This document shows positions 44,062 to 53,276 of a stretch of DNA of 64,000 nt, one piece after another. The stretch covers positions 46,590 to 110,589 of the forward strand of contig JAGRGQ010000006.1 of assembly GCA_020445405.1 (NCBI GenBank), read 5' to 3'. The stretch comes from Gammaproteobacteria bacterium (GTDB lineage Bacteria > Pseudomonadota > Gammaproteobacteria > Chromatiales > Chromatiaceae). The position numbers and the translations under genes were made by a program. The notes beneath the pieces are model-generated. The model saw only the letters and a program-made list of their open reading frames with translations, was not told where the DNA came from and did not search any database. How positions within the stretch are numbered: the first letter of the stretch is position 1; each line of letters opens with the position of its first letter.

Positions 44062-45921
44062 ATGACCGGATATTCGGCTTGTATCGCCGTGAAGCGTAAT
44101 CATACTCCATCCTGCTGGCGCAGGTTAATTGCGCCGGTCTTGGTATGTATTGTCGGGTCGATTCCTTTTACCAGCAGCGCGGTTTCACTTTATCGCAGTT
44201 TCGATGGAACTGAAAACAATGCGCTGAATAGTGACCTGGGCAGTGTCGGTCAACAGCTTCTACGCGGTTCCCCGAGTGCGCCTGACCCCACTGTGACCGC
44301 CTATGCCGACGGTGTAGATGATCCTGCGCGTTCCAGTGCGCCCAGTCCCAGAGAGATCAGCAATGCGTTGTTCTCACAGACTCAAAGCATGCAGAGCTCC
44401 AGCGGTCTCAGCGCTATGGTGTGGTTTTGGGGACAATGGATCGACCACGACATTACGCTCACGGAAGTGAGCCAAACCGATTACCTGCCGATTGGCGTTC
44501 CCGCGGGAGATCCCCAGTTCGATCCGACCGGCACAGGTACAGCGACAATCGATTTCAACCGCTCCGCCTATGACGTTTTGTCGGGTACGGGCACGCTCAA
44601 TCCACGTCAACAGGTTAACGGAATCACAGCCTGGATTGATGCCTCCAACGTCTACGGATCGGATGCTGCAAGAGCGATGAGTCTGCAGGAGTTGGATGCC
44701 AGCGGCAATCCCACCGGGCGCCTTAACTTCACTCCCACAATTGTCGGCGACCTGTTGCCTTACAACGCTCTCGGTCTGTCCAATGCATCCCTGCCCATGC
44801 AGGATCCGGCGACTCTTTTTCTCTCGGGTGACGTAAGGGCCAATGAGCAGGCGGGTTTGACCGCAATGCATACCCTGTTCATGCGGGAGCACAATAGACT
44901 TGCTGACGAAATTGCTATGAACAATCCTTTGCTTACGGGAGAAGAGATTTATCAGCAGGCTAGAAAAATTGTCGGGGCGGAGCTGCAACAGATTACTTAC
45001 TACGAGTTCCTTCCGGCACTGCTCGGAAGCGATGCACTGCTCCCTTACAGTGGCTACGATCAAACCGTGAATCCGAATATCTCCAACGATTTTGCCACTG
45101 CAGCCTTTCGTGTCGGCCACACGATGCTTAACCCTGAACTGCTGCGGTTGACCGATGCCGGAGACATAATTCCGGAGGGGAATCTGGCTTTACGCGATGC
45201 CTTTTTTAACCCGGCAACCATCGAATCCGTCGGTATTGAGCCGTATCTGAAGGGTGCGTCGGAGATGTACACCCAGGAGATCGATATACGGGTAGTGGAC
45301 GATGTACGCAACTTTTTGTTTGGCGGTCCCGGTCAAGGCGGTTTCGATTTAGTGAGCATGAACATTCAGCGCGGGCGCGACCACGGGCTGCTTGACTACA
45401 ATAGTCTCCGCAGCGTCTACGGGTTGAATCCGGTTTCGGTTTTCAGCGATATAAGCTCGGACCAACTGATCCAGGCTGCGCTGCAGGCACTCTATGGCGA
45501 TGTCAACGCCATCGATCCATGGGTCGGCATGCTTGCTGAAGATCACGTGATCGGGGCGAGTGTCGGTGAGCTGCTCAGAACAATCATCGCTGACCAGTTC
45601 GAACGTCTTCGCGATGCAGATAGTTTCTGGTTTGAATGGGATCCTTTCTTCACGCAGTTGAATCCGGAAATGCTAACGGCTGTCAAAAGCACCCGCCTGT
45701 CGGATATCATCCTTAATAACACAACGCTGACCAGTCTCGACGCCAACGTGTTTGCCACGGGGCGGGTGCCGGAACCCGACAGCGTCTTTCTGGTGCTGCT
45801 GGGTCTGTTGTGTCTGCTCGTTTCCAGGGCCGGTCGTTATCCACGCTCAGGAGACGCTATTTCCCAGTTTGCAGAAGGCCGGACCGGCGGCTTGAGGCGC
45901 TGGCTGCCTGCCACTGTGTAA
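44062..45921 (+). CDS. Animal-type haem peroxidase with PEP-CTERM sorting signal
   Basis: A 619-residue secreted protein. A signal-like segment (about 20-40) is followed by a peroxidase/cyclooxygenase-superfamily domain. The distal His is in WGQWIDHD (His129), the catalytic Arg region is SGDVRANEQ, the proximal His is in FRVGHTMLNPEL (His353), and RGRDHGLLDYN is present. The C-terminus has VPEPDS (569-574), a hydrophobic helix (575-588) and a basic cluster, a classical PEP-CTERM signal. About 27 further residues follow the basic cluster, longer than usual. It is presumably cut and anchored or released by an exosortase encoded elsewhere. GGAGAAAG precedes the ATG. Confidence 0.88.
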   Translation: MTGYSACIAVKRNHTPSCWRRLIAPVLVCIVGSIPFTSSAVSLYRSFDGTENNALNSDLGSVGQQLLRGSPSAPDPTVTAYADGVDDPARSSAPSPREISNALFSQTQSMQSSSGLSAMVWFWGQWIDHDITLTEVSQTDYLPIGVPAGDPQFDPTGTGTATIDFNRSAYDVLSGTGTLNPRQQVNGITAWIDASNVYGSDAARAMSLQELDASGNPTGRLNFTPTIVGDLLPYNALGLSNASLPMQDPATLFLSGDVRANEQAGLTAMHTLFMREHNRLADEIAMNNPLLTGEEIYQQARKIVGAELQQITYYEFLPALLGSDALLPYSGYDQTVNPNISNDFATAAFRVGHTMLNPELLRLTDAGDIIPEGNLALRDAFFNPATIESVGIEPYLKGASEMYTQEIDIRVVDDVRNFLFGGPGQGGFDLVSMNIQRGRDHGLLDYNSLRSVYGLNPVSVFSDISSDQLIQAALQALYGDVNAIDPWVGMLAEDHVIGASVGELLRTIIADQFERLRDADSFWFEWDPFFTQLNPEMLTAVKSTRLSDIILNNTTLTSLDANVFATGRVPEPDSVFLVLLGLLCLLVSRAGRYPRSGDAISQFAEGRTGGLRRWLPATV

Positions 45922-46170
45922 ACTACCGCTAAAATACGTGACCTCGGTTCCGGTGCTTATATCCGGGGCATGTCAAAATCTATTGCGCCGCAACATGCGA
46001 CTCTCCGTTTCAGGAAGCGATGCAATAATCCCATCAGAGCTGACGTGCGTGTCGCAGTATCGAATGCCGCGCTTTCGGTTTCGGGCGCTGTACTTGAAGA
46101 TAGAATCAAATTTCCGCATTATCGGTCGACCCAAGGGTGTCCAACCGAGCACGATTTGATCGATTGAGTG

Positions 46171-46470
46171 ATGAGCACGTACATCAAACACCACTCCAAC
46201 AAGGGACGCTTCCTATGGGCCGGCGTTTTGCTCGCAGTCTGTGGCGGTGTGGTCGGATATTTCTATCTGCATCCGGAATCACTGCCTGAATGGGTGGCAG
46301 AGACTCCGATCGGCCGGGATCTGCAGACCACAACCGTTTACAAATGGCGCGACGCATCGGGCGCCTGGCAGGTCAGTGATAAACCGCCTCCCGCCGGCAC
46401 CAGGTATCAGGTGGAGAAATATCGTCGTGATACCAACGTGCTGCCTTTGCCGCCTGAGCTGCAGCGCTGA
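46171..46470 (+). CDS. DUF4124-containing membrane-anchored protein
   Basis: A 99-residue protein with one N-terminal membrane helix (about 15-32) and a C-terminal DUF4124 domain (VYKWRDASGAWQVSDKPPPAGTRY), a small beta-rich domain found in envelope proteins of Gammaproteobacteria. The function is unknown. The start is ATG 46171, preceded by an overlapping GTG at 46168; only a weak GATTGAG is upstream. Probably its own transcript, with a hairpin downstream. Confidence 0.75.
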   Translation: MSTYIKHHSNKGRFLWAGVLLAVCGGVVGYFYLHPESLPEWVAETPIGRDLQTTTVYKWRDASGAWQVSDKPPPAGTRYQVEKYRRDTNVLPLPPELQR

Positions 46471-46578
46471 CTCCTGCAGGGCTGGCAAAAGAGATCGCAA
46501 TACAAGCTGCCGGCGGGGTACACCACGGATCCGGCAAGAGTCAGCATAGGCTCTGCCTGAAACGTGCCCTGCTATACA

Positions 46579-46632
46579 GCGAGCGGTGTCAGGCAGTTGC
46601 TCTGCCTTCATACACCCCCGCTCGCCTGTTTT
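46579..46632 (+). terminator. Long hairpin with short T-run after the DUF4124 gene
   Basis: Outer arms GCGAGCGG / CCGCTCGC and inner GGCAG / CTGCC and GTGT / ACAC pairs form a long interrupted stem, followed by TGTTTT on the plus strand. It lies between convergent genes and may also serve the CBS-ACT gene on the other strand. Confidence 0.55.
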
Positions 46633-46678
46633 ACGGTTCAGGGTCCGTAGCTGCACTCTTCCCCGGTCAACCCAGAAG

Positions 46679-47356
46679 TCACTTCAGGCCAACGGTCCCC
46701 CCGGGTGTGGGCAGGTCCTCGGTCAATATTTCGAATCCGAGTTCCTTCAGCTGACTGTCGATTTTATCCGGGTCGTCGGCGATATAGCGTACGATTACCG
46801 TACGCTTGTCCTTGCTGGATTCGGAGGTGGGCGACACCACCGAAGAGATATAGCCGCCGCCGTCGCTGATCTTGTTCAGGAAATTTGCCAGTTCCCTCAC
46901 CTTGTTCGGCAGCTTGACCGCAATGCGCGTGGATTCGGTAAGATTGCTGCCGGTAATGTCCAGAAAGAAGTCAAGGATATCGGTCTCGCTGATGACACCG
47001 ATCACGCGCTCGTCCTCCACCACCGGGAGGCAGCCCACCTTGCGCTCACGGATCATCTGGCCCGCTGTTTCGATCAGTGTGCGCCTGCTGCAGCTTAGCG
47101 GATGTTTGTCCATCAGCTGGCCGACGGTCACCTTCGACGTCAGATAGTTGACCTCGCCCACGCTCAATGTGGTAATGGCGGAGGGTTCCGCCTGCATCAA
47201 ATGTTTGCGGCCGAAGAGGCCGACCAAGCGCCCTGCAGCGTCGACTACGGGCAGATAACGGCGCCCTTTCTGTTTCATAAGGTGGGATGCATGACTGATT
47301 TTCATGTCCACAGTCGCAGTGTCTACTTCGCGGGACATGATCTGTTCAACGTACAT
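46679..47356 (-). CDS. CBS-ACT domain protein
   Basis: A 225-residue soluble regulator-like protein with two CBS motifs (residues about 1-60 and 75-130; PVVDAAGRLVGLFGRK, LPVVEDERVIGVISETDILDFF) followed by an ACT domain (about 145-205; IAVKLPNKVRELANFLNKISDGGGYI). CBS pairs bind adenine nucleotides and ACT domains bind amino acids. The gene follows livF by 89 bp on the same strand and may be the last gene of the liv operon. ATG 47356 is chosen; an upstream TTG at 47368 is also open. Confidence 0.85.
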   Translation of the reverse strand: MYVEQIMSREVDTATVDMKISHASHLMKQKGRRYLPVVDAAGRLVGLFGRKHLMQAEPSAITTLSVGEVNYLTSKVTVGQLMDKHPLSCSRRTLIETAGQMIRERKVGCLPVVEDERVIGVISETDILDFFLDITGSNLTESTRIAVKLPNKVRELANFLNKISDGGGYISSVVSPTSESSKDKRTVIVRYIADDPDKIDSQLKELGFEILTEDLPTPGGTVGLK

Positions 47357-47445
47357 GGCACTTTTCAACCTCTGTCAAGTGATACATTGCGGCTCTGATT
47401 TGATTGCGACCACAGTGTCTGATATGGGGTTATCAATCACCTGTG

Positions 47446-48168
47446 TCAATGCCCCAGATACGCCTTTCGCACCGCCTCATCGGCGCGCAGTTCATCCGCT
47501 TTGGCGGTGAGTATGACCCGACCGGTCTCCAGCACGTAACCGCGGTCGGCAATTCCCAGCGCTGCGTTGGCGTTCTGCTCCACCAGCAGCACAGTGACCC
47601 CACCGTCGTTGAGTTCCTTCACGACGCGGAATATCTCCTCGACCAGCAGCGGCGCCAATCCCATTGAAGGCTCGTCAAGCAGCAGCAGCCGGGGACGGCC
47701 AAGCAGGGCGCGACCGATGGCGAGCATCTGCTGCTGTCCACCCGAGAGCGTGCCTGCCGGTTGTCTTTGCTTCTCCTTCAAAATGGGAAAAAGCTGGTAA
47801 ATCTTCTCCAACTCTTCAGCGATCCGGACTTTGTCGTCGCGAAAACAGTAGGCCCCCAGTTTAAGGTTGTCCTCCACCCCCAGCGGAGCGAAAACCTGCC
47901 GACCTTCAGGTACATGGCAGATGCCGGACTGCACGATTTTATGGCTGGCCATCCGCGTGATATCGGCGCCGTCGAACACGATACTTCCGCCAGATGCCTT
48001 CTGCACGCCTGACAGCGTCAACAGCAATGTCGTCTTGCCGGCGCCGTTGGCACCGACAATCGCAACGAGCTCGCCGGGATTCACTTCGAGCGAAATACGC
48101 TGTAGTGCGCAAATCGGCCCGTAGTGAGAGGTCAGGTCCTCGATTTTCAGCAATGGATCAGACGGCAT
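47446..48168 (-). CDS. livF: Liv-type ABC transporter ATP-binding protein LivF
   Basis: One of the two ATPases of a branched-chain amino acid-type importer (HAAT family). The 240-residue protein has Walker A GANGAGKTT, signature LSGGQQQ, Walker B LLLLDEPSMGLAPL and the LivF-like VEQNANAALGIADRGYVLETG. ATG 48168 overlaps the end of livG by 11 bp and has GGAAG upstream. Substrate cannot be told from the ATPases; related clusters take up urea, amides or other carboxylates. Confidence 0.93.
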   Translation of the reverse strand: MPSDPLLKIEDLTSHYGPICALQRISLEVNPGELVAIVGANGAGKTTLLLTLSGVQKASGGSIVFDGADITRMASHKIVQSGICHVPEGRQVFAPLGVEDNLKLGAYCFRDDKVRIAEELEKIYQLFPILKEKQRQPAGTLSGGQQQMLAIGRALLGRPRLLLLDEPSMGLAPLLVEEIFRVVKELNDGGVTVLLVEQNANAALGIADRGYVLETGRVILTAKADELRADEAVRKAYLGH

Positions 48169-48931
48169 ACTCGACTTCCCCACCCAGATAAGCTTCGATC
48201 ACCCTGGGGTTGTTCTGCACCTCCGAGGGCGACCCCTCCGCCAGCCGGCTGCCGTAGTCGATTACCAGGATACGGTCGGATACCTCCATCACCAGACCCA
48301 TGTTGTGCTCCACCAGCAGCACGGTGATTCCGGCATCGCTGATCCGGCGGATCAGTTTGCGCATCTGCTTGGTTTCGGTATCGTTCAACCCGGCAGCAGG
48401 CTCGTCCATCAGCAGCAGTTTGGGAGAAGCGGCCAGTGCGCGCGCGATTTCAAGCCGTTTCAGCACGCCGTAGGGGAGGGCGTCGGCATCCCGCTGCAGA
48501 TAGCGCTCAAGGTCGCAGAAGTGGAGCGCCTCGCGCGCCCAGAGTTCCGCCTGCCTCTCCTCCCGGCGGGTGCCTGGCAGCCGCAGCGCGGTGCTCCAGA
48601 GACGGCTTCGTGTGCGCAGGTGGCAGCCAACCTTGACGTTGTCGAGTACACTCATATTGAAGAACATCTGCAGATTCTGAAAGGTCCGTGAGATGCCCAG
48701 TTCCGCGACTTTGTGCGGCAGACGTCCGACAATCTCACTGTCGCGGAAAAGAATACTTCCCTCATCCGGCATGTAGATGCCCGAAAGCATGTTGAACAGT
48801 GTGGTCTTGCCGGCGCCGTTGGGTCCGATCACCGAGTAGATGTGGCCTTCCGGAACCTCAAAGTCGAGGTCGGCTATAGCGGTAACACCGCCGAAGGATT
48901 TACTGAGTGCGTTAACTTTAAGCAGCGTCAC
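48158..48931 (-). CDS. livG: Liv-type ABC transporter ATP-binding protein LivG
   Basis: Second ATPase of the importer, 257 aa. Walker A is GPNGAGKTT, Walker B LLLMDEPAAGLN, and SRTFQNLQMF is the LivG hallmark. The signature motif reads LPYGVLKRLEIARAL, degenerate relative to LSGGQ, as is usual in LivG. The GTG start overlaps the end of livM by 14 bp and has GGAGGAGAG upstream. Confidence 0.93.
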   Translation of the reverse strand: MTLLKVNALSKSFGGVTAIADLDFEVPEGHIYSVIGPNGAGKTTLFNMLSGIYMPDEGSILFRDSEIVGRLPHKVAELGISRTFQNLQMFFNMSVLDNVKVGCHLRTRSRLWSTALRLPGTRREERQAELWAREALHFCDLERYLQRDADALPYGVLKRLEIARALAASPKLLLMDEPAAGLNDTETKQMRKLIRRISDAGITVLLVEHNMGLVMEVSDRILVIDYGSRLAEGSPSEVQNNPRVIEAYLGGEVEYAV

Positions 48932-49910
48932 GACCGCTCTCCTCCGGCTCGCCGGAGTCGGCCCGCACCTCTCTGCTGCGTGAAATCCTGCGCAGCAGGT
49001 TCTGTAATCCGACGAACAGGCCCTGCGGCAGAAAAATCATCATCAGCATCAGAATGGCGCCGAATATCATCACCTCGTAGTCCTCAAATACCACCAGCAG
49101 TTCGGGCAGAAAGGTGAGGATGACCGCTCCCATGATAGCGCCGTAGGTGGAGGCCATGCCGCCAAGGACCACCATCGTCACCAGTTCGATGGAGAAGAAG
49201 AAACCGAACGAATCGGGACTGACGAAAGCCTGCTGGGAGGCAAACAGGCTGCCCGCCAGAGATGCGATCAGGGCCGCCAGTACGAATACACCGGTTTTGG
49301 TTGCCGTGGTGTTGATACCCATCATCTCCGCCGCCACTTCCGAACCATGCAGCGCGCGCAGCGCGCGACCGCTGCGCGAGTTGATGATATTAAGCGCCAG
49401 CCAGACCACCACCAGCAGCACACTGACGATAACGATGTACCAGCGCAGATCCGAGTCCACGCGCCAACCGAACAGGGAGAGGGTGGGTATGCCGCCAAGG
49501 CCATCGGGGCCGCCGGTGATTTTACCCGCCTGAACCAGCACGATGTTGATGATGATGCCAAGCCCCAGGGTCGCCATCGCCAGATAGTGCCCCTTCAGGC
49601 GCAGGATCGGACGTGCCAGCGTAAACGCGATTACGCCGGTCAGGATGAGGCCGGCCAGGATCGCCGGCCAGGGGTTCCAGCCGTAGCGCGTGGTGAGGAT
49701 GGCGGATACATAGGCGCCGATGCCGAAGAATCCGGCGTGGCCGAGAGATATCTGCCCGGCGTATCCCATCAACAGATTGAGGCTGACCGCCAGTATCGCA
49801 TGCAGCGCGGCGGTGACACCCACCACGGTGACATAGTAGTTGTCGGGAAAGACCAGCGGCAGCGACACAGCGACAATCGTCAGCAGATAGAATCCCCGGA
49901 GATAACTCAT
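48918..49910 (-). CDS. livM: Liv-type ABC transporter permease LivM
   Basis: A 330-residue polytopic permease with about 8-10 helices and the family loop MGYAGQISLGHAGFFGIGAY near the N-terminus. GGPDGLGGIP and a GGMASTYGAIMGA segment near the C-terminus are also present. The last 20 residues are charged (cytoplasmic). ATGA overlap with livH (49907-49910), so livH and livM are translationally coupled. Confidence 0.93.
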   Translation of the reverse strand: MSYLRGFYLLTIVAVSLPLVFPDNYYVTVVGVTAALHAILAVSLNLLMGYAGQISLGHAGFFGIGAYVSAILTTRYGWNPWPAILAGLILTGVIAFTLARPILRLKGHYLAMATLGLGIIINIVLVQAGKITGGPDGLGGIPTLSLFGWRVDSDLRWYIVIVSVLLVVVWLALNIINSRSGRALRALHGSEVAAEMMGINTTATKTGVFVLAALIASLAGSLFASQQAFVSPDSFGFFFSIELVTMVVLGGMASTYGAIMGAVILTFLPELLVVFEDYEVMIFGAILMLMMIFLPQGLFVGLQNLLRRISRSREVRADSGEPEESGRDAA

Positions 49911-50785
49911 ACCCGCTCCGCGGAAGCCTTGCCGAAAATACCGCTGGGCCGGAAGAAGAGTACCAGAAGCAGAATGACGAAGCCGATCGCATCCTTGTAT
50001 CCGGAAGAGATCAGGCCCGCCGCCAGGGATTCGATCAGGCCCAGCAGCAGACCACCCGCCACCGCGCCCATGGGATTGCCGAAGCCGCCCAAAATAGCGG
50101 CGGAAAAGCCCTTTAGGCCAAGCATGACGCCAGCGTCATAGGAGGTGAACGTGATGGGGGCCACCAGGATGCCCGCCAGCGAACCGAGCAGCGCGGAGAG
50201 CCCGTAGGCGATCAGCATCATCCTGCTGACATTGATTCCCACCAGATGGGCGGCGGTGCGGTTGCAGGAGCAGGCCAGAATCGCCTTGCCGTTGGTCGTG
50301 TGGTTGAAAAAGAAGTGTACCCCGAGCACCAGCACGGCAGCGCCGCCCATGACCCAGAGATTCTGCGGCAGCAGCGTGGCCTCGCCGATTTTTATCGGCT
50401 GTTCGCCCGAGAAGTGGGGCATGCCGAAAATATCCTTGCCCCACAGCAGCAGCGCCACGCCGCGTAGAAAAATGGATGCACCGATGGTGATGATAATGGT
50501 GGTGACGACCGAGGCGCCTCTGGCCGGCGCGATGGCGAATCGCTGCAGCATCATGCCTACGCAAACCACCAGCAGCACGGCGCAGACAGCGGCCAGCCAT
50601 AGCGGCAGGCCGTCTCCCGCAGAGAAGGCGACGGTGCCCATGGCGCCCAGCATCACGAATTCGCCCTGGGAGAAGTTCACTACGTCCGAAGCGTTGTAAA
50701 TTATGGCAAAACCGAGCGCGACCAGTGCGTAGGTGGCACCCACGGTGACCCCGGTCAGCACGAATTGGAGAATCTGGTCGAACAT
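49907..50785 (-). CDS. livH: Liv-type ABC transporter permease LivH
   Basis: A 292-residue permease with the N-terminal GVTVGATYALVALGFAIIYNASDVVNFSQGEFVMLGA and a GGFGNPMGAVAGGLLLGLIE motif. AGAAGG lies 5 nt before the ATG. It follows livK after a 248-bp gap that contains a nested hairpin. Confidence 0.94.
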   Translation of the reverse strand: MFDQILQFVLTGVTVGATYALVALGFAIIYNASDVVNFSQGEFVMLGAMGTVAFSAGDGLPLWLAAVCAVLLVVCVGMMLQRFAIAPARGASVVTTIIITIGASIFLRGVALLLWGKDIFGMPHFSGEQPIKIGEATLLPQNLWVMGGAAVLVLGVHFFFNHTTNGKAILACSCNRTAAHLVGINVSRMMLIAYGLSALLGSLAGILVAPITFTSYDAGVMLGLKGFSAAILGGFGNPMGAVAGGLLLGLIESLAAGLISSGYKDAIGFVILLLVLFFRPSGIFGKASAERV

Positions 50786-50940
50786 GCAGGCCTTCTAAAC
50801 GAATGTGATTGTCGCCCAGATGCACTCCAATTTCCGCCGGGAAGAATCGCGACGGGTTTGGACAACAGATCTGAATTTAAACTTTTCGCACTGATGATTC
50901 GGATTGTGGGTTGGGTGGAACGGTTCTGCAGGCTGGTACG

Positions 50941-50992
50941 AGCAGCGCGGCTCCCGAGGCGGGAGCCCGCCGCTGCCGGGAATCGCGCTGCT
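50941..50992 (-). other. Nested hairpin between livK and livH
   Basis: Outer 9-bp arms (AGCAGCGCG at 50941-50949, CGCGCTGCT at 50984-50992) enclose a perfect 8-bp hairpin GGCTCCCG-AGG-CGGGAGCC (50949-50967). It lies in the 248-bp gap of the minus-strand operon. No T-tract, so attenuation, 3'-end protection of livK mRNA or a repeat are all possible. Confidence 0.6.
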
Positions 50993-51033
50993 TATCCCAA
51001 CCCGCAGTCCAGCAAAAATCGCGGTTATCTCCG

Positions 51034-52179
51034 TTACTGAACGATGGTCCAGTCGCCGTTCTTGATCTCCAGCATCTTGAACGCGTCTATACCGAGACCC
51101 AGATGGTCGGTCGGGCTCATGTTGAAGATTCCACCGGTGCCTATGAATCCCTTCGTCTTTTCGATTTCGTCGCGCACTTTGGCTTTGTCCGTGGAGTTGG
51201 CCCGGTCTATTGCCTCCAGTGCTATGTAGAGACCGTCGTAGGCGTGACCACCGAAGGTGGAAACGTCTCCATAACTCGCCTCGAATTTGTTTTTGTAGGC
51301 AACCAGCACCGCCTTCTGGGGGTCCGAATCGGGCAGCCGGTCAGCGACCAGCAGCGCCGCGGCAGGCAGACGCACACCCTCAGCTGCATCTCCGGCAAGT
51401 TCGATATACTTCTTGGAAGCCACACCGTGAGACTGGTAAAGGGGTATGGTTATTCCCAGCTGACGCACGTTTTTGGTGACAATCGCCGGGCCGGTACCGA
51501 AACCGAAGTTGAGTATGGCCTGGGCGTCGGTGTCGCGGATCTTGGTCAGCTGCGCGGTCATGTCCGTGTCTTTTCCGCCGTAGGATTCGTCTGCCACGAT
51601 GGTGATGCCGTACTGCGGTGCAAGTTCCAGACTCTGCGCCCGGCCGGACTTGTCAAAACCGCCGCTGCCGCTGATCAGGGCGACCCTGGTGATGCCCCGA
51701 CGCTTCATATCGCCAAATATCTTGGCCGCCGCCATCGCGTCGGTGTGAGGCGTCTTGAAAGTCCATTTCTGTACCGGGTGAATGATCTTCACGGCGCCTG
51801 CCAGCGAGATAAAAGGGATTTCAGCGCTGGCCACGAGCGGCATCACCGCCAGCGAGGAACCGGACGTGGAGCCGCCCACGATGACGTCCACCTTATCTTT
51901 CTGGATCAGGCGCTTGGCGAAATTGACCGCCTCCTTGGCATTGCCACCGGTGTCGTAGTGGATCAATTCGACTGACTTGCCGTCGATGCCGCCAGCGTCA
52001 TTGATCTCTTTGACGTACATCTGCAGCGTCTTCAGTTCCGGATCGCCGAGGAAGGAAGCGCCTCCGGTCACTGCCAGGAATGTGCCTACCTTGATGCTGT
52101 CGCCGCCCAGTGCCTGAACTGTACCCAGACTCAACATCATTGCAGCGGCTAACAGAGAAACGCTTTTACGGATTTTCAT
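51034..52179 (-). CDS. livK: Liv-type periplasmic substrate-binding protein
   Basis: Periplasmic binding protein of the importer, 381 aa, with a signal peptide (about 1-24, ending VQALG). The mature protein opens SIKVGTFLAVTGGASFLGDPE and has INDAGGIDGKSVELIHYD, VDVIVGGSTSGSSLAVMP and a type I periplasmic-binding fold. Candidate ligand contacts are in GGSTSGSS and TFGGHAYDG. It is the first gene of livKHMGF. ATG 52179 is preceded by AAGGGG at a long spacing; a GTG at 52191 is also open. Confidence 0.92.
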   Translation of the reverse strand: MKIRKSVSLLAAAMMLSLGTVQALGGDSIKVGTFLAVTGGASFLGDPELKTLQMYVKEINDAGGIDGKSVELIHYDTGGNAKEAVNFAKRLIQKDKVDVIVGGSTSGSSLAVMPLVASAEIPFISLAGAVKIIHPVQKWTFKTPHTDAMAAAKIFGDMKRRGITRVALISGSGGFDKSGRAQSLELAPQYGITIVADESYGGKDTDMTAQLTKIRDTDAQAILNFGFGTGPAIVTKNVRQLGITIPLYQSHGVASKKYIELAGDAAEGVRLPAAALLVADRLPDSDPQKAVLVAYKNKFEASYGDVSTFGGHAYDGLYIALEAIDRANSTDKAKVRDEIEKTKGFIGTGGIFNMSPTDHLGLGIDAFKMLEIKNGDWTIVQ

Positions 52180-52687
52180 AACAATGGTCACCCCTTAATT
52201 TAAATGTCGCTTTGTGGTCGTGCTCGATTTACTGCGCATCCGTCCTGAATTCGCGTTGCATTTTCCGACTGATCTCTCGCTGATCCGGCGCTGTATGCAT
52301 TGGTTCAGTCAATTTGGTTATTGGTTTTTCATGTGCAGGAAATATGGTTCTGTTTTTTTCGGGCGCAGCGTGGTCGATTTACTGGCCCGGGACTTTCCGG
52401 TTGGCTTTGCACAGGTTTTTTTCACCCGGATCGGCCTCCCAGTTACAGTTCGTGTGTGAGCATAGCGGCTAGTGTGGGCGTTGGTCAACTATGCCCGGAA
52501 TTCAACGCGGAGTGATTTGATCAGCCCGTTTTTTCGGGGGAGGAAGGCGGTTTTTCGGATCGGTACCCGGTCCGATTTAAATCCAAAGGTTAATTTTTTG
52601 TGGGAATATGAAAAATAATACACCCTGGTTCCGTAAACCGGCTGCCGCAAATCATTCGCAGGAAGCAGAATTATCGTTCGGATTTCT
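52180..52687. other. 508-bp region upstream of livK
   Basis: It should contain the liv operon promoter; the part around 52580-52620 is A/T-rich. An 81-codon plus-strand frame at 52214 is hydrophobic but has no start signal and is not called. I see no recognisable Lrp or other operator. Confidence 0.4.
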
Positions 52688-53131
52688 CTAGTTCCGCTTC
52701 CATGCCGGGATCAGACGTCTCACGCACTCCAGATAAGCCTGTTCGTCCGGCACCGTTCCTGCCGACTGAGCCTCCCACAACGTGCGCCCCAGACACTCCA
52801 TCAGCCGGTGTTCGGCTTCGTGTGCGTCCCCGACAGCCGCTGCCAGTTGCCGGTGTAGGGCGCTGATTCCGGATGGCCGGTTGGTTGCAACCTGTTCCTG
52901 CAGGCTGATATGCATTCCCAGGTGCAGGAACGGGTTTGTCTCTCCACCCTCGGGCAGATAATCGCGCTCCAGCGCCGACGCCGGGTTCTCGATCAGGCCA
53001 TGGTATTCCGGATGCTGTTCGATGATGGCGGATATCAGCGCCTCCAGCGGAGTCATCTCCAAACCGGCGCGATGCTTGCGCCAGGCCTCCGTGAATACCC
53101 TTCTTATTTCACTACGATTGTTTCCCAGCAT
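52688..53131 (-). CDS. DUF1841-family protein
   Basis: A 147-residue cytoplasmic protein. The pattern EIRRVFTEAWRKHRAGLEMTPLEALISAIIEQHPEYH, NPFLHLGMHISLQEQV, and HEAEHRLMECLGRTLWEAQ is DUF1841, conserved in Beta/Gammaproteobacteria and often near nth. The function is unknown; the conserved HxxLGMH and AEH motifs suggest metal binding. ATG 53131 matches family length; the frame is open 21 codons further upstream. Confidence 0.88.
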   Translation of the reverse strand: MLGNNRSEIRRVFTEAWRKHRAGLEMTPLEALISAIIEQHPEYHGLIENPASALERDYLPEGGETNPFLHLGMHISLQEQVATNRPSGISALHRQLAAAVGDAHEAEHRLMECLGRTLWEAQSAGTVPDEQAYLECVRRLIPAWKRN

Positions 53132-53276
53132 TGCGTTACCCGAACGGCTCCCGGTTCTTTTCACATTGTTGTCTTTATACAGATGGGTTTTCAATTATCC
53201 GCTGTTCGGGCGCCGGCCGGGATGAAGTTTGACGCGGATTCCAGCCGCACACCGACCACTGGACAACGACGCTTGG

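Noticed and set aside
52214..52459. 81-codon hydrophobic open frame upstream of livK
   Set aside because: No start signal, opposite to the neighbouring operon, composition like an A/T-rich non-coding stretch.
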